Below are positions 16,600 through 24,404 of a stretch of DNA of 64,000 nucleotides, piece by piece (positions within the stretch are counted from its first letter, which is position 1; every line of letters begins with the position of its first letter). Source of the DNA: JBBRSD01 sp038245725 (GTDB taxonomy: Bacteria > Actinomycetota > Coriobacteriia > Anaerosomatales > JAAXUF01); assembly GCA_038245725.1 (NCBI GenBank), contig JBBRSD010000003.1, positions 124,001-188,000 of the forward strand. The letters are read 5' to 3'. A program made the translations under genes and the position numbers. A model generated the notes under the pieces. That model made no database searches. It was not told where the DNA came from and saw nothing but the letters and a program-made list of their open reading frames with translations.

Positions 16600-16780
16600 C
16601 ACCAGAACATCAACATCTGGTACTAAGAGGGAAGCCGGTGCGCCGCAGCGCGGCAATGGCGGCGCTGTCCCCGCAACTGTAAGCGGTTAGCAGCTGTCCA
16701 CGAAGCCACTGGCGCTTGCAAGGGCTGGGAAGGCGCGACAGCGGCGGCGAGCCGCAAGCCAGTAGACCTGCCGTGACGTG
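16600..16780 (+). promoter_or_regulatory. Cobalamin (B12) riboswitch upstream of nrdD
   Basis: It shows the conserved blocks in order: GGGAAGCCGGTG (near 16629), CCCCGCAACTGT (near 16669; the B12-box core) and GCCAGTAGACCTGCCG (near 16758), linked by pairable arms. About 100 bases separate it from the nrdD ATG. Adenosylcobalamin binding usually lowers expression. Control of a B12-independent ribonucleotide reductase by B12 is known where a B12-dependent class II enzyme is the alternative. Confidence 0.9.
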
Positions 16781-16876
16781 TAAGCAAACGAAGCTCGGGC
16801 GGGGTATCCCGACGGCGTGCGCGGCCCACCAGGCGCCGCTCCGGCCGTCTCGCAACTCGCAGGTGAGGAGACGACC

Positions 16877-18898
16877 ATGGCGGATCAGGTTTCACCGGTG
16901 CCGGCCGGCATCATCAAGCGGAGTGGCGAACGCGCGCCCTTCGACGCCGAGAAGATCCGCTCGGCCGTCGAGCGAGCGGGCATCGCGAGCGGCGAGTACG
17001 ACGCCAACGAGGCGCTGCTGCTCACCGCGCAGGCGATCAAGGTGCTCAAGCACCGCTTCGACGACTCCGAGCCCGACATCGAGCAGATCCAGGACGTCGT
17101 CGAGCAGGTGCTCATCAGCGCCAACCACTTCGCGACGGCGCGCGCCTACATCGTCTACCGCGAGCAGCGGGCCCGACTTCGCGAGGACAAGAAGACCGTC
17201 GTCGAGGTCGAGAGCTCGATGAATGAGTACCTCGACCGCGCGGACTGGCGCGTGAACGCTAACGCGAACCAGGGCTATTCGCTCGGCGGTCTGATCCTGA
17301 ACGTCTCGGGCAAGGTCGTCGCCAACTACTGGCTCTCGCACGTCTATCCTCGCGAAGTGGGCGTTGCGCACCGTGAGGGCGACATGCACATCCACGACCT
17401 CGACATGCTCGCGGGCTACTGCGCGGGCTGGTCGCTGCGCATGCTCCTCAGCGAGGGCTTGAACGGCGTGCCCGGCAAGATCGAGTCTGGTCCGCCGAAG
17501 CACCTGTCGAGCGCTGTCGGCCAGATCGTGAACTTCCTCGGCACGCTGCAAAACGAGTGGGCTGGCGCGCAGGCGTTCTCAAGCTTCGACACCTACATGG
17601 CGGCGTTCGTCCGGAAGGACTCGCTTTCCTACAACCAGGTGCGCCAGTCGATCCAGGAGCTCGTCTACAACCTGAACGTCCCGTCGCGCTGGGGCACGCA
17701 GACACCGTTCACGAACCTCACGTTCGACTGGACCTGCCCGGATGACCTCAAGGCCGAGTACCCGGTCATCGGCGGCGAGGTCCAGGAGTTCACCTACGGC
17801 GAACTTCAGGTCGAGATGGACCTCATCAACCGCGCCTACATCGAGGTCATGACCGCGGGCGACGCCAAGGGCCGCGTCTTCACGTTCCCCATCCCCACCT
17901 ACAACATCACACCCGAGTTCCCGTGGGACTCCGAGAACTCCGAGCTGCTCTTCGAGATGACCGCCAAGTACGGTCTGCCCTACTTCCAGAACTTCCTGAA
18001 CTCCGAGCTCAAGCCCAACATGGTGCGCTCGATGTGCTGCCGCCTCCAACTCGACCTCACCGAGCTCCTCAAGCGCGGTAACGGCCTCTTCGGATCCGCT
18101 GAGCAGACCGGCTCGCTCGGCGTCGTCACCATCAACTGCGCCCGCCTTGGCCACGTGCACGCGGGTGACGAGGATGCACTCTACGCCCGCCTCGACACGC
18201 TGCTCGAGCTTGCGCGCACGAGTCTTGAGATCAAGCGCAAGGTCATCCAGCGCCACATCGACGACGGGCTGTTTCCGTACACGAAGCGCTACCTCGGCAC
18301 GCTTCGGAACCACTTCTCGACTGTCGGCGTCAACGGCATCAACGAGATGATCCGCAACTTCACCGGCGACGCCTACGACATCACGGCGCCGGAAGGTCAC
18401 GCGTTCGCGGTGCGCTTCCTCGATCACGTGCGCGAGCAGATCACGCGCTTCCAGGAGGAGACAGGCCACCTCTACAACCTCGAGGCCACACCAGCCGAGG
18501 GCACGACGTACCGCTTCGCGCGCGAGGACAACAAGCGCTTCGACGGGATCCTGCAGGCCGGCACGGTTGAGAATCCGTACTACACGAACTCCTCCCAGCT
18601 GCCCGTCGGCTTCACAGACGACCCATTCGAAGCGCTCACGCGTCAGGAGGAACTGCAGCGCAAGTACACCGGAGGGACCGTGCTGCACCTCTACATGGGC
18701 GAGCGGATCTCATCGGCGGAGGCCTGCAAGCGGCTCGTGAAGCGCTCGCTCGAGAACTTCCGCCTGCCCTACATCACCATCACCCCCACGTTCTCGGTGT
18801 GCCCGGTCCACGGATACCTCGCGGGCGAGTACCAGTTCTGCCCCAAGTGCGACGAGGCGCTCGTTGAGAAGAAGCGCCTCGAAACCGCCGCCGTCTAA
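16877..18898 (+). CDS. nrdD: Anaerobic (class III) ribonucleoside-triphosphate reductase, catalytic chain without the glycyl-radical tail
   Basis: The 673-residue protein starts at ATG 16877 after GGAG. An N-terminal ATP-cone (IIKRSGERAPFDAEKIRSAV) is followed by the NrdD barrel: HIHDLDMLAGYCAGWSL, SRWGTQTPFTNLTFDW, MVRSMCCRLQLDLTEL and GLFGSAEQTGSLGVVTIN. It ends in a zinc-ribbon-like segment, CPVHGYLAGEYQFCPKC, then stops. Normal NrdD continues with the RVxGY glycyl-radical motif; here that motif is in the separate gene 22 bases downstream. It reduces NTPs to dNTPs using a radical made by NrdG. The operon is nrdD - radical subunit - nrdG under a cobalamin riboswitch. Confidence 0.93.
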   Translation: MADQVSPVPAGIIKRSGERAPFDAEKIRSAVERAGIASGEYDANEALLLTAQAIKVLKHRFDDSEPDIEQIQDVVEQVLISANHFATARAYIVYREQRARLREDKKTVVEVESSMNEYLDRADWRVNANANQGYSLGGLILNVSGKVVANYWLSHVYPREVGVAHREGDMHIHDLDMLAGYCAGWSLRMLLSEGLNGVPGKIESGPPKHLSSAVGQIVNFLGTLQNEWAGAQAFSSFDTYMAAFVRKDSLSYNQVRQSIQELVYNLNVPSRWGTQTPFTNLTFDWTCPDDLKAEYPVIGGEVQEFTYGELQVEMDLINRAYIEVMTAGDAKGRVFTFPIPTYNITPEFPWDSENSELLFEMTAKYGLPYFQNFLNSELKPNMVRSMCCRLQLDLTELLKRGNGLFGSAEQTGSLGVVTINCARLGHVHAGDEDALYARLDTLLELARTSLEIKRKVIQRHIDDGLFPYTKRYLGTLRNHFSTVGVNGINEMIRNFTGDAYDITAPEGHAFAVRFLDHVREQITRFQEETGHLYNLEATPAEGTTYRFAREDNKRFDGILQAGTVENPYYTNSSQLPVGFTDDPFEALTRQEELQRKYTGGTVLHLYMGERISSAEACKRLVKRSLENFRLPYITITPTFSVCPVHGYLAGEYQFCPKCDEALVEKKRLETAAV

Positions 18899-18919
18899 CC
18901 TCTCCCGAAGGAGCGTCTC

Positions 18920-19111
18920 ATGGCAAACAACGATCAGACTCCCGAACTGCAGATTCAGCCCATCATCATCACGGACGAGGAGCGCCAGCCCTGCGAGGTG
19001 TGGACCCGCGTGATGGGGTACCACCGTCCAGTCGCGTCGTTCAACAGAGGCAAGAAGGGTGAGTTCGCCGAGCGGACCTGCTTCACCGAGGACCGTGCAA
19101 AGCTCAACTAG
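18920..19111 (+). CDS. Glycyl-radical subunit of split class III ribonucleotide reductase
   Basis: This 63-residue protein has its own ribosome site (AAGGAG before ATG 18920). Its C-terminal half (CEVWTRVMGYHRPV, then FNRGKKGEFAERTCF) is the part of NrdD that normally forms the C-terminus, including the radical Gly in RVMGY. About 27 residues precede it and resemble nothing I know; they may dock onto NrdD. Because start, ribosome site and stop are all intact and the gene is followed in the same operon by nrdG, this looks like a true gene split rather than a frameshift. It recalls the free-standing glycyl-radical spare part GrcA/YfiD of pyruvate formate-lyase. Confidence 0.88.
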   Translation: MANNDQTPELQIQPIIITDEERQPCEVWTRVMGYHRPVASFNRGKKGEFAERTCFTEDRAKLN

Positions 19112-19799
19112 CCTGCGTGTCGGAGGCTTGGCGCCGCTCTCGACCGTCGACTGGCCGGGCGAGCTCACGGCGACGGTCTTTCTGCGCGGCTGCCCGTGGC
19201 GATGCCCGTACTGCCATAACGCGCATCTGCTCTCGGCCTCAGCCGGCGCGACCGACCAAGACCTGCACTGGGACGACGTGCTCGCATTCCTGCGCGCGCG
19301 AGTCGGACTGCTCGACGGCGTGGTCTTCTCGGGAGGCGAGCCGCTCGCGCAGTCCGGACTCGCCGGCGGGATGCGCGAGGTGCGCGAGCTCGGCTTTCGC
19401 GTGGGGCTGCATACCGGCGGCGTCGCGCCGGAGCGACTCGCCGAGGTGTTGCCACTCGTCGACTGGATCGGCTTCGACGTGAAGGCGCCGTTCTCGGAAT
19501 ACGAGCGCGTGACTCGCGTCGCCGGCAGCGGACATGCCGCCGAGAAGAGCCTGCGGGCTGTGCTCGCAAGCGGTGTCGAGCACGAAGTTCGCACGACGGT
19601 GCACCCCGAACTGCTGGGCGAGGCCGACCTGTTCGAGCTGGCGGGCGAGCTGCGTGCGCTCGGCGTCGGCCATTGGGTGCTTCAGGCGTTTCGTGCCGAA
19701 GGGGCGCTCCCGGGACTCTTAGCCATCGACAGCGGATGGATCGCCGGGGTCGCGGATCGCGTCCGACGCGAATTCGGTGGAGTCGAGCTGCGCGGCTGA
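19095..19799 (+). CDS. nrdG: Anaerobic ribonucleotide reductase activating enzyme (radical SAM)
   Basis: The 234-residue protein is taken from GTG 19095, which overlaps the end of the radical-subunit gene by 17 bases; the frame is open back to 19059. Near the N-terminus is GLAPLSTVDWPGELTATVFLRGCPWRCPYCHN, with the CxxxCxxC radical-SAM cluster, then FSGGEPLAQ, the SAM-binding GGE motif, and WIGFDVKAP. It uses a 4Fe-4S cluster and S-adenosylmethionine to make the glycyl radical on the reductase, here presumably on the small subunit. Position and overlap indicate co-translation. Confidence 0.9.
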   Translation: MQSSTSLRVGGLAPLSTVDWPGELTATVFLRGCPWRCPYCHNAHLLSASAGATDQDLHWDDVLAFLRARVGLLDGVVFSGGEPLAQSGLAGGMREVRELGFRVGLHTGGVAPERLAEVLPLVDWIGFDVKAPFSEYERVTRVAGSGHAAEKSLRAVLASGVEHEVRTTVHPELLGEADLFELAGELRALGVGHWVLQAFRAEGALPGLLAIDSGWIAGVADRVRREFGGVELRG

Positions 19800-19820
19800 C
19801 GCGATGGCGCGGCCATCGCG
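19800..19820 (+). terminator. Hairpin at the end of the nrd operon
   Basis: CGCGATGGC (19800-19808) pairs perfectly with GCCATCGCG (19812-19820) around GCG directly after the nrdG stop codon. There is no T run, so it may be a transcript-stabilising or Rho-assisted end. Confidence 0.45.
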
Positions 19821-19930
19821 GCTGAGTCGTGCTCGCAATCACAGTGGTCGTTGACCGGCGTCATGTTGCAGTGCCTCTCGCATGCCGACTACTGTGTAGA
19901 AGGCTGATCTCGCGAACGAAAGGCATGATC

Positions 19931-20503
19931 GTGACCGACACGCTCCGAGCCATGAGAGCGCTCCAGACGTCGAACGCTGACCCTGATCTTGTGGCCGCGC
20001 TGCTCTCGGCGGTCTCGGATACGGACGCGGTCGTGTCATTCACGCTGCTGCGTGGCACGATCCCCGACGAACACCTGCTCATGCTCATCAACCTGCGAGA
20101 ACTGCTCTGCGAGCTTCCCGAGTCGCCGTTTCGAGTGGGCGAGGACTTGGAATTGCTCACGCGTGCGAGCCGGTACGAGGACACGGGGCGTTCGCGCCGG
20201 CGGATGTTCGAGAGTGCGCACGGGTTCTTCGGCATCGAATTCGTCGGCTCGGGCCGGCTGTGCGAAGGAATCTTCGTGCACACGCCGGCGTGTCGTATGC
20301 AGCTCAAGCCGGCGGGAGAGTACCGCCTTGACTCCGAGATGATCACGCTCTTCGTCAGCCATCGAATCCTGCTCGATGCGATTCTGGAGGCGTTGGAACT
20401 CCTCGGCATGCCACTGTCGCCCGCGATCTACGTGACAGTCGACGATTTCCTCACCGAGCACGGCGCGGCGGCCGCGAGTGGGGCCTTCGACGAGCTGTTC
20501 TAG
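19931..20503 (+). CDS. Conserved-looking hypothetical protein
   Basis: I do not recognise this 190-residue soluble protein. GTG 19931 has AAAGG at good spacing; ATG 19925 in the same frame is too close to it. The sequence begins with helices (TDTLRAMRALQTSNADPDLVAALLSAV) and continues with strand-rich parts (GFFGIEFVGSGRLCEGIFVHTPACRMQLKPAGEY). It ends with an acidic segment, YVTVDDFLTEHG. There are no metal motifs, signal peptide or membrane segments. It is separated from nrdG by a hairpin and from the downstream Rex-like gene by 224 bases, so it appears to be monocistronic. Confidence 0.55.
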   Translation: MTDTLRAMRALQTSNADPDLVAALLSAVSDTDAVVSFTLLRGTIPDEHLLMLINLRELLCELPESPFRVGEDLELLTRASRYEDTGRSRRRMFESAHGFFGIEFVGSGRLCEGIFVHTPACRMQLKPAGEYRLDSEMITLFVSHRILLDAILEALELLGMPLSPAIYVTVDDFLTEHGAAAASGAFDELF

Positions 20504-20727
20504 CAGCTGCGGCGTTGTAGGCATGCGATTCGCTCTGGGAAGCTGAGTTGCGCCGATGCGGTGGGGGCATTGCCACGCGGCTGAGCAGGAAACCTCGCTG
20601 AGCTTTCAGGCCGGTTGCTGAGTTTCGCGTGATACTCTTGCAGCGGGCCGCTGGCGTTTCGGCGCATCGGGTATCAGCTATCCACATCGAGTACGCAGGG
20701 CCATCAACATACGTTTGGAGCTCCCCA

Positions 20728-21408
20728 GTGTCCGATCGACCGAAGGCCCCAGAGGCCAAGCAGCCTTCCGACGCCACGGTGTATCGCCTTGCGCTCTACC
20801 ATTGCTACCTCGAGGATCTCATCTTCCGAGAGGCACCGGATCGCATTACGTCACGACAGCTCGCAGACGCGCTTGACCTGAAGGAAGAGACCGTCCGCCG
20901 TGACGTGTCGTTCGTCAGCGGCAGCAACGGCCGTCCGGGCGCCGGGTACCAAGCCACGCGGCTGCTCCACGCGATCTCCGAGTTTCTCGGCATCTCCGAG
21001 GAGTGCACGATCATCAAGGTCGGTACCGCGGACATGTTGAACGCGGTCAGTGTCGTCTTCCCGGCCACGCGCTACAGCGTGGTGCCGGCGGCCGTCTTCA
21101 CCGAGGAGCCGCTGGACGTAGGCAAGATGGTCGACGGCCTGCCGCTCCAGCACATCGCAGATATAACGCGCCTGGTTCCCGAGACCGGCGCCAAGGTCGC
21201 GATCATCGCCACGGCTCCCGCATGGGTGCAGGTCTCCGTCGACCTTCTCCAACAGGCGGGCGTCACGGGCTTTCTTCTGCTGACGCCTGTGGCGGCCATC
21301 GAGCACGCCGAGAACACCACGGTGCATCACATCCGCATGCCCTGCGATATCAAGTCGTTGGCGTGCCGCTGCCGCGTCCCCATTCCTGAGGCCTACGTCC
21401 AGGGCTGA
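20728..21408 (+). CDS. Rex-like transcriptional regulator with degenerate NAD-binding motif (copy 2)
   Basis: The 226-residue protein starts at GTG 20728, seven bases after GGAG; the longer frame to 20629 lacks a site. The DNA-binding half (ATVYRLALYHCYLEDLIF, ITSRQLADALDLKEETVRRDVSFV, RPGAGYQATRLLHAISEFLG) matches Rex and the two paralogues in the window. The Rossmann start reads TIIKVGTADMLNAVSVVF, with only one of the three glycines of the NADH loop. MPCDIKSLACRC near the end is shared with the other copies and contains Cys residues that could matter for sensing. It is the most divergent of the three and lies upstream of the TPR/NHL/cytochrome cluster. Confidence 0.72.
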   Translation: MSDRPKAPEAKQPSDATVYRLALYHCYLEDLIFREAPDRITSRQLADALDLKEETVRRDVSFVSGSNGRPGAGYQATRLLHAISEFLGISEECTIIKVGTADMLNAVSVVFPATRYSVVPAAVFTEEPLDVGKMVDGLPLQHIADITRLVPETGAKVAIIATAPAWVQVSVDLLQQAGVTGFLLLTPVAAIEHAENTTVHHIRMPCDIKSLACRCRVPIPEAYVQG

Positions 21409-21864
21409 TAGGGTCGCAAGGATCGCGCCTTCGCTCGCTGGGCGATGCCGGGTCACCTCTGCGTGACCGCACAAGTGCCATAATGGCCGCCCACGACGCT
21501 CGCATTGCAACGCCCGTCAGAGCGCCACCTTACGGTCAGATGCGCACCAAGGTGCGCCCCCCGAAAAAATCCTTCGAAGCCCCACGAATTCTCCAAACTA
21601 TGGGGCGATTGTGAGGGAAACGAGGGCCAAACCGAGGGTGTTACGCGCCGAGTCGGCCAATCACAAGACCCCAATTGTGGAGATTACGTAGTATTACGGG
21701 CGCAGGCCGGCACGTATGAAATGGGCAAGTTGCCAACCTCCTGGATGCCTGTCAATCTACGCTAAGCTAGTTAGCCGATGAACGAGTGTGGCGGGCATTG
21801 AGGGGCCGCCGCATCCAGTCACCGAGGGTGGGCGGGACACGCCCAGGAGGAAGGTCAACTTGTC
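21409..21864 (+). other. Intergenic region upstream of the TPR/NHL cluster
   Basis: No convincing gene. It holds two clean inverted repeats: GGTCAC-N6-GTGACC at 21451-21468, a possible operator, and GCGCACC-AA-GGTGCGC at 21542-21557, followed by a C/A run. It ends with GGAGGAAGG before the ATG at 21865. A short open frame at 21505-21765 has no ribosome site or recognisable product. Confidence 0.4.
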
Positions 21865-22581
21865 ATGAGTTCCCCCTTGCCGCGAGTAAAAAAGAAGACT
21901 CGCAACGTCACGATGATCGTATGGATACTCGCTGGCCTGGCTCTGGCGCTCGGCGTGTTCGTGGCCTACCTGGTCATCACCGAGGCGCTGAATCCTGCGC
22001 AGCCTACGAGTATCGCCGACCGCGATATCCAGTTGCTGCGCAGCCAGCTGCTGACCACCCCGCACAACGCCATGGTGCTTGGACGGCTGGCCGAGCTCGA
22101 GTACGGCAAGGGCCAAGTCACCGAAGCCCTGAGGGACGGCCAAGCGGCGGTGGCCTACGCAGGCGACACTCCCAACATTCGTCTCGAGTTCGCCGGGATT
22201 CTCCTTCGGGAGCACCGGCCCGCCGATGCGAAGAAGCTCGCGCAGGCAGAGATCAAGCTGCCCACGTCCTCGGGCGAATCAGATGCCTATCTCATTCTGG
22301 CTCAGGCCGACCGCGACCTGAAGGACACGAATGGCGCGCTCGCCGCGATGGTCCAGGCGATTCGCCGCGCTCCGGTCGCAGCCGACCTGCGGGCGCTCTA
22401 CGCTGACATGCTGCGCGACGCCGGCAAGAAGAAGGACGCGATCACGCAGTACAAGGCCGTGCTGACATTCGTTCCGGGTGATGCGCACGCAACCGCCGAG
22501 CTCAAGAAGCTTGGCGTTACTCCACCTAAGGCAACCACGTCGAATCCGCACTCGAGCGCTCCGACAACGAGCGGCAAGTAG
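21865..22581 (+). CDS. Membrane-anchored tetratricopeptide-repeat protein
   Basis: This 238-residue protein starts at ATG 21865 with AGGAGGAAGG upstream. A basic N-terminus (RVKKKTRN) precedes one membrane helix (MIVWILAGLALALGVFVAYLVI), so the bulk faces outward. TPR-type helices run from DRDIQLLRSQLLTTPHNAMVLGRLAELEYGKGQVTEALRDGQAAV to KKKDAITQYKAVLTFVPGD, and the C-terminus is Ser/Thr-rich. TPR proteins of this kind scaffold assemblies; some assist cytochrome c maturation. The NHL protein gene follows 16 bases later, so both belong to one operon heading into the cytochrome genes. Confidence 0.78.
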   Translation: MSSPLPRVKKKTRNVTMIVWILAGLALALGVFVAYLVITEALNPAQPTSIADRDIQLLRSQLLTTPHNAMVLGRLAELEYGKGQVTEALRDGQAAVAYAGDTPNIRLEFAGILLREHRPADAKKLAQAEIKLPTSSGESDAYLILAQADRDLKDTNGALAAMVQAIRRAPVAADLRALYADMLRDAGKKKDAITQYKAVLTFVPGDAHATAELKKLGVTPPKATTSNPHSSAPTTSGK

Positions 22582-22597
22582 GCCGGGAAGGAAGACC

Positions 22598-24091
22598 ATG
22601 TCGAGCGAAACGAGAAGGATTCTCTTCATCACCATCGTCGTGTTCCTGCTCCTCGCCCTGTTGGGAGGGTTCTACCTCTATCTCACGGGGAACCAGACGA
22701 ACGACAACGGGCCGAAGGGTCCTAACCAGAGCACGGGCATCGTGCCCGTGACGAGCATCTACAAGTACGGCACCATCGCGATTCAGAAGCCCACCGGCGT
22801 GGCATGCGATTCCCGGGGCAACATCTACGCCACGCTTCGAGACGGCGCACCAGTGCTCGTCTTCGATCGAAACGGCAACTTCCTGCGCAAGTGGGGAACG
22901 CGTGGCTACAAGACCGGTGAGCTGCTTTCGCCTGAAGGCATTGCGGTTGACTCGAATGCCGGACGTGTCTACGTCACGGACCGTGGCCGTCTGCGCGTCA
23001 TTGCCTACGATCTCAATGGCCAGTTGATTTGGGAGACCCCGATTCTCGGCGCTTTGAGCCCTGCGGTCGGACCTGATGGCAACGTCTACGTGAGCACGCA
23101 TGGCCCGATCGTCGTTCTCGACAAAGAGGGCCAGTTCGTGCGCCAGTTCGGCAGCCGAGGCAGTGCCCTGGGGCAGTTCGACTTCCCGCACCAAATGGCG
23201 GTCTCAGGTGACAGCAAGACCCTGTACGTGGCGGACAGTAACAACGCCCGCATCCAGGCGGTTCAGCCCAGCGGGAATGCCACCGCACCAGTCGTCTGGC
23301 ACCTCGGCGACCCGCCCCGCTTTCAGGACGACCCCAGCACCCGGTACGGTGTCCCAGGCGGCATCACGCAGGATTCGAGCGGACGCCTCTATGTGCTTGA
23401 TGGGTTCAAGTACCAAATCGAGGTGGTGGACGCGAAGAGCGGCCAGAGCATCTTCAAGTGGACTGACCTCCAGGGGCAGTTCAACGGCCTGTTCAACTTC
23501 CCGACCAATATCGCCTACATGGGTGGCGACTCCTTCGCCATCAGCGACACGTATAACGACCGGATTCAGATCATCAGGTTGCTGCCCCCCGGCAGTAACA
23601 ACGTAATTGCGCGTAATCCGTGGTTGCTGTGGCTGCTCCCGCTGCTGCTCATCCCCCTCATTGCGATGCTGCGTCGGCGTCGGGCGTACCTGACGCGTGA
23701 GACGATGGATGCCGCGATCGACGCGAAGGAGTTCCGTCTCTTGGCGGCCGCTTTCAAGAAGCTCCATGTGCTCCCCGAGTTGCTCGCGAGCTACAAGGAT
23801 CTTGAGGAAGACGGAATCAAGTTCGGCGACTACCTGGTCGCTGCCAAGGTCAAGGAGCAGGAGGCCGAGAAGGTAGCCGACGGCGAGACTCCGCAGCCGG
23901 TCTCAGTCGAGTCCGAGAACGACGAGAAGCGCCTCGTGCACGCTGCCGAAAGGACCTTGCTCCAAAGGATCCTCTTCGTGAAGAACCCGGTCGTGTGTGT
24001 TGAGGAAGCTCAGGCGACTCGCGTCGAGGATCTGGGCGGAATCGCAGTCACACTCGCCGAGATCGAGGCGGAATACGAGTTGCAGAAGTAG
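22598..24091 (+). CDS. Membrane-bound NHL-repeat beta-propeller protein
   Basis: This 497-residue protein starts at ATG 22598 after GGGAAGGAAG. An N-terminal membrane helix (ILFITIVVFLLLALLGGFYLYL) leads to an outward NHL propeller of about five to six repeats, such as QKPTGVACDSRGNIYATLRDGAPVLVFDRNGNF and FPHQMAVSGDSKTLYVADSNNARIQAV. A second membrane segment (PWLLWLLPLLLIPLIAMLRRRR) then returns the chain to the cytoplasm. The last ~150 residues are charged and helical and end in EIEAEYELQK. NHL propellers bind proteins or ligands. Here the gene lies between a TPR protein and two cytochromes, which points to an assembly or gating role in the electron-transfer complex (inference). A remnant of a second copy lies at 11355. 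Confidence 0.85.
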   Translation: MSSETRRILFITIVVFLLLALLGGFYLYLTGNQTNDNGPKGPNQSTGIVPVTSIYKYGTIAIQKPTGVACDSRGNIYATLRDGAPVLVFDRNGNFLRKWGTRGYKTGELLSPEGIAVDSNAGRVYVTDRGRLRVIAYDLNGQLIWETPILGALSPAVGPDGNVYVSTHGPIVVLDKEGQFVRQFGSRGSALGQFDFPHQMAVSGDSKTLYVADSNNARIQAVQPSGNATAPVVWHLGDPPRFQDDPSTRYGVPGGITQDSSGRLYVLDGFKYQIEVVDAKSGQSIFKWTDLQGQFNGLFNFPTNIAYMGGDSFAISDTYNDRIQIIRLLPPGSNNVIARNPWLLWLLPLLLIPLIAMLRRRRAYLTRETMDAAIDAKEFRLLAAAFKKLHVLPELLASYKDLEEDGIKFGDYLVAAKVKEQEAEKVADGETPQPVSVESENDEKRLVHAAERTLLQRILFVKNPVVCVEEAQATRVEDLGGIAVTLAEIEAEYELQK

Positions 24092-24120
24092 TACGTACGA
24101 GTGACAGAGCTGAGTTCTTC

Positions 24121-24155
24121 GTGAAGGGGAGCCCTTACAAGGGGCGCCCCTTCAC
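24121..24155 (+). terminator. Hairpin after the NHL gene
   Basis: GTGAAGGGG (24121-24129) pairs with CCCCTTCAC (24147-24155), with a further inner GCCC/GGGC pairing. There is no T run. It separates the TPR-NHL pair from the cytochrome promoter that follows. Confidence 0.55.
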
Positions 24156-24289
24156 TGATTCCGAAACCGCTACCGGTTCCGGGACCTGCGGGCCCGAGGG
24201 CAACCAGCGCAGCCCGCGTTCGGTCCGATTTGGCGCAAGTGGCACGGGCGACGTTTCGTGTTGATGTTCTGGATTGCACCTGCGCCCGA

Positions 24290-24339
24290 TTGACTGGGCG
24301 CATACAAGTACGTAGGGTTGAATCGTGATGCAGTTAACG
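24290..24339 (+). promoter_or_regulatory. Promoter with palindrome, copy B, of the cytochrome operon
   Basis: TTGACT (24290-24295), a 17-base spacer and TAGGGT (24313-24318) are followed by the degenerate palindrome CGTGA-N6-TAACG (24324-24339). It matches copy A at 13769-13818 in spacing and most bases, and the similarity extends upstream to about 24252. The cytochrome ATG lies 65 bases further on. Apart from this and the hairpin, the 313-base gap 24092-24404 shows nothing else. Confidence 0.5.
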
Positions 24340-24404
24340 AACCCTAAGCCAAATCATGCAAACTCATCTGCTGTCGGGTTTCCCGCGGATTGCGGGGCCG
24401 AGTA

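Noticed and set aside
18890..18925. Frameshift as the explanation for split nrdD
   Set aside because: The first chain ends with a normal stop after a zinc ribbon, the second has its own AAGGAG and ATG and an added N-terminal segment, and no single-base change restores one frame neatly.
21505..21765. Short open frame in the gap before the TPR gene
   Set aside because: No ribosome site, atypical composition and no recognisable product.
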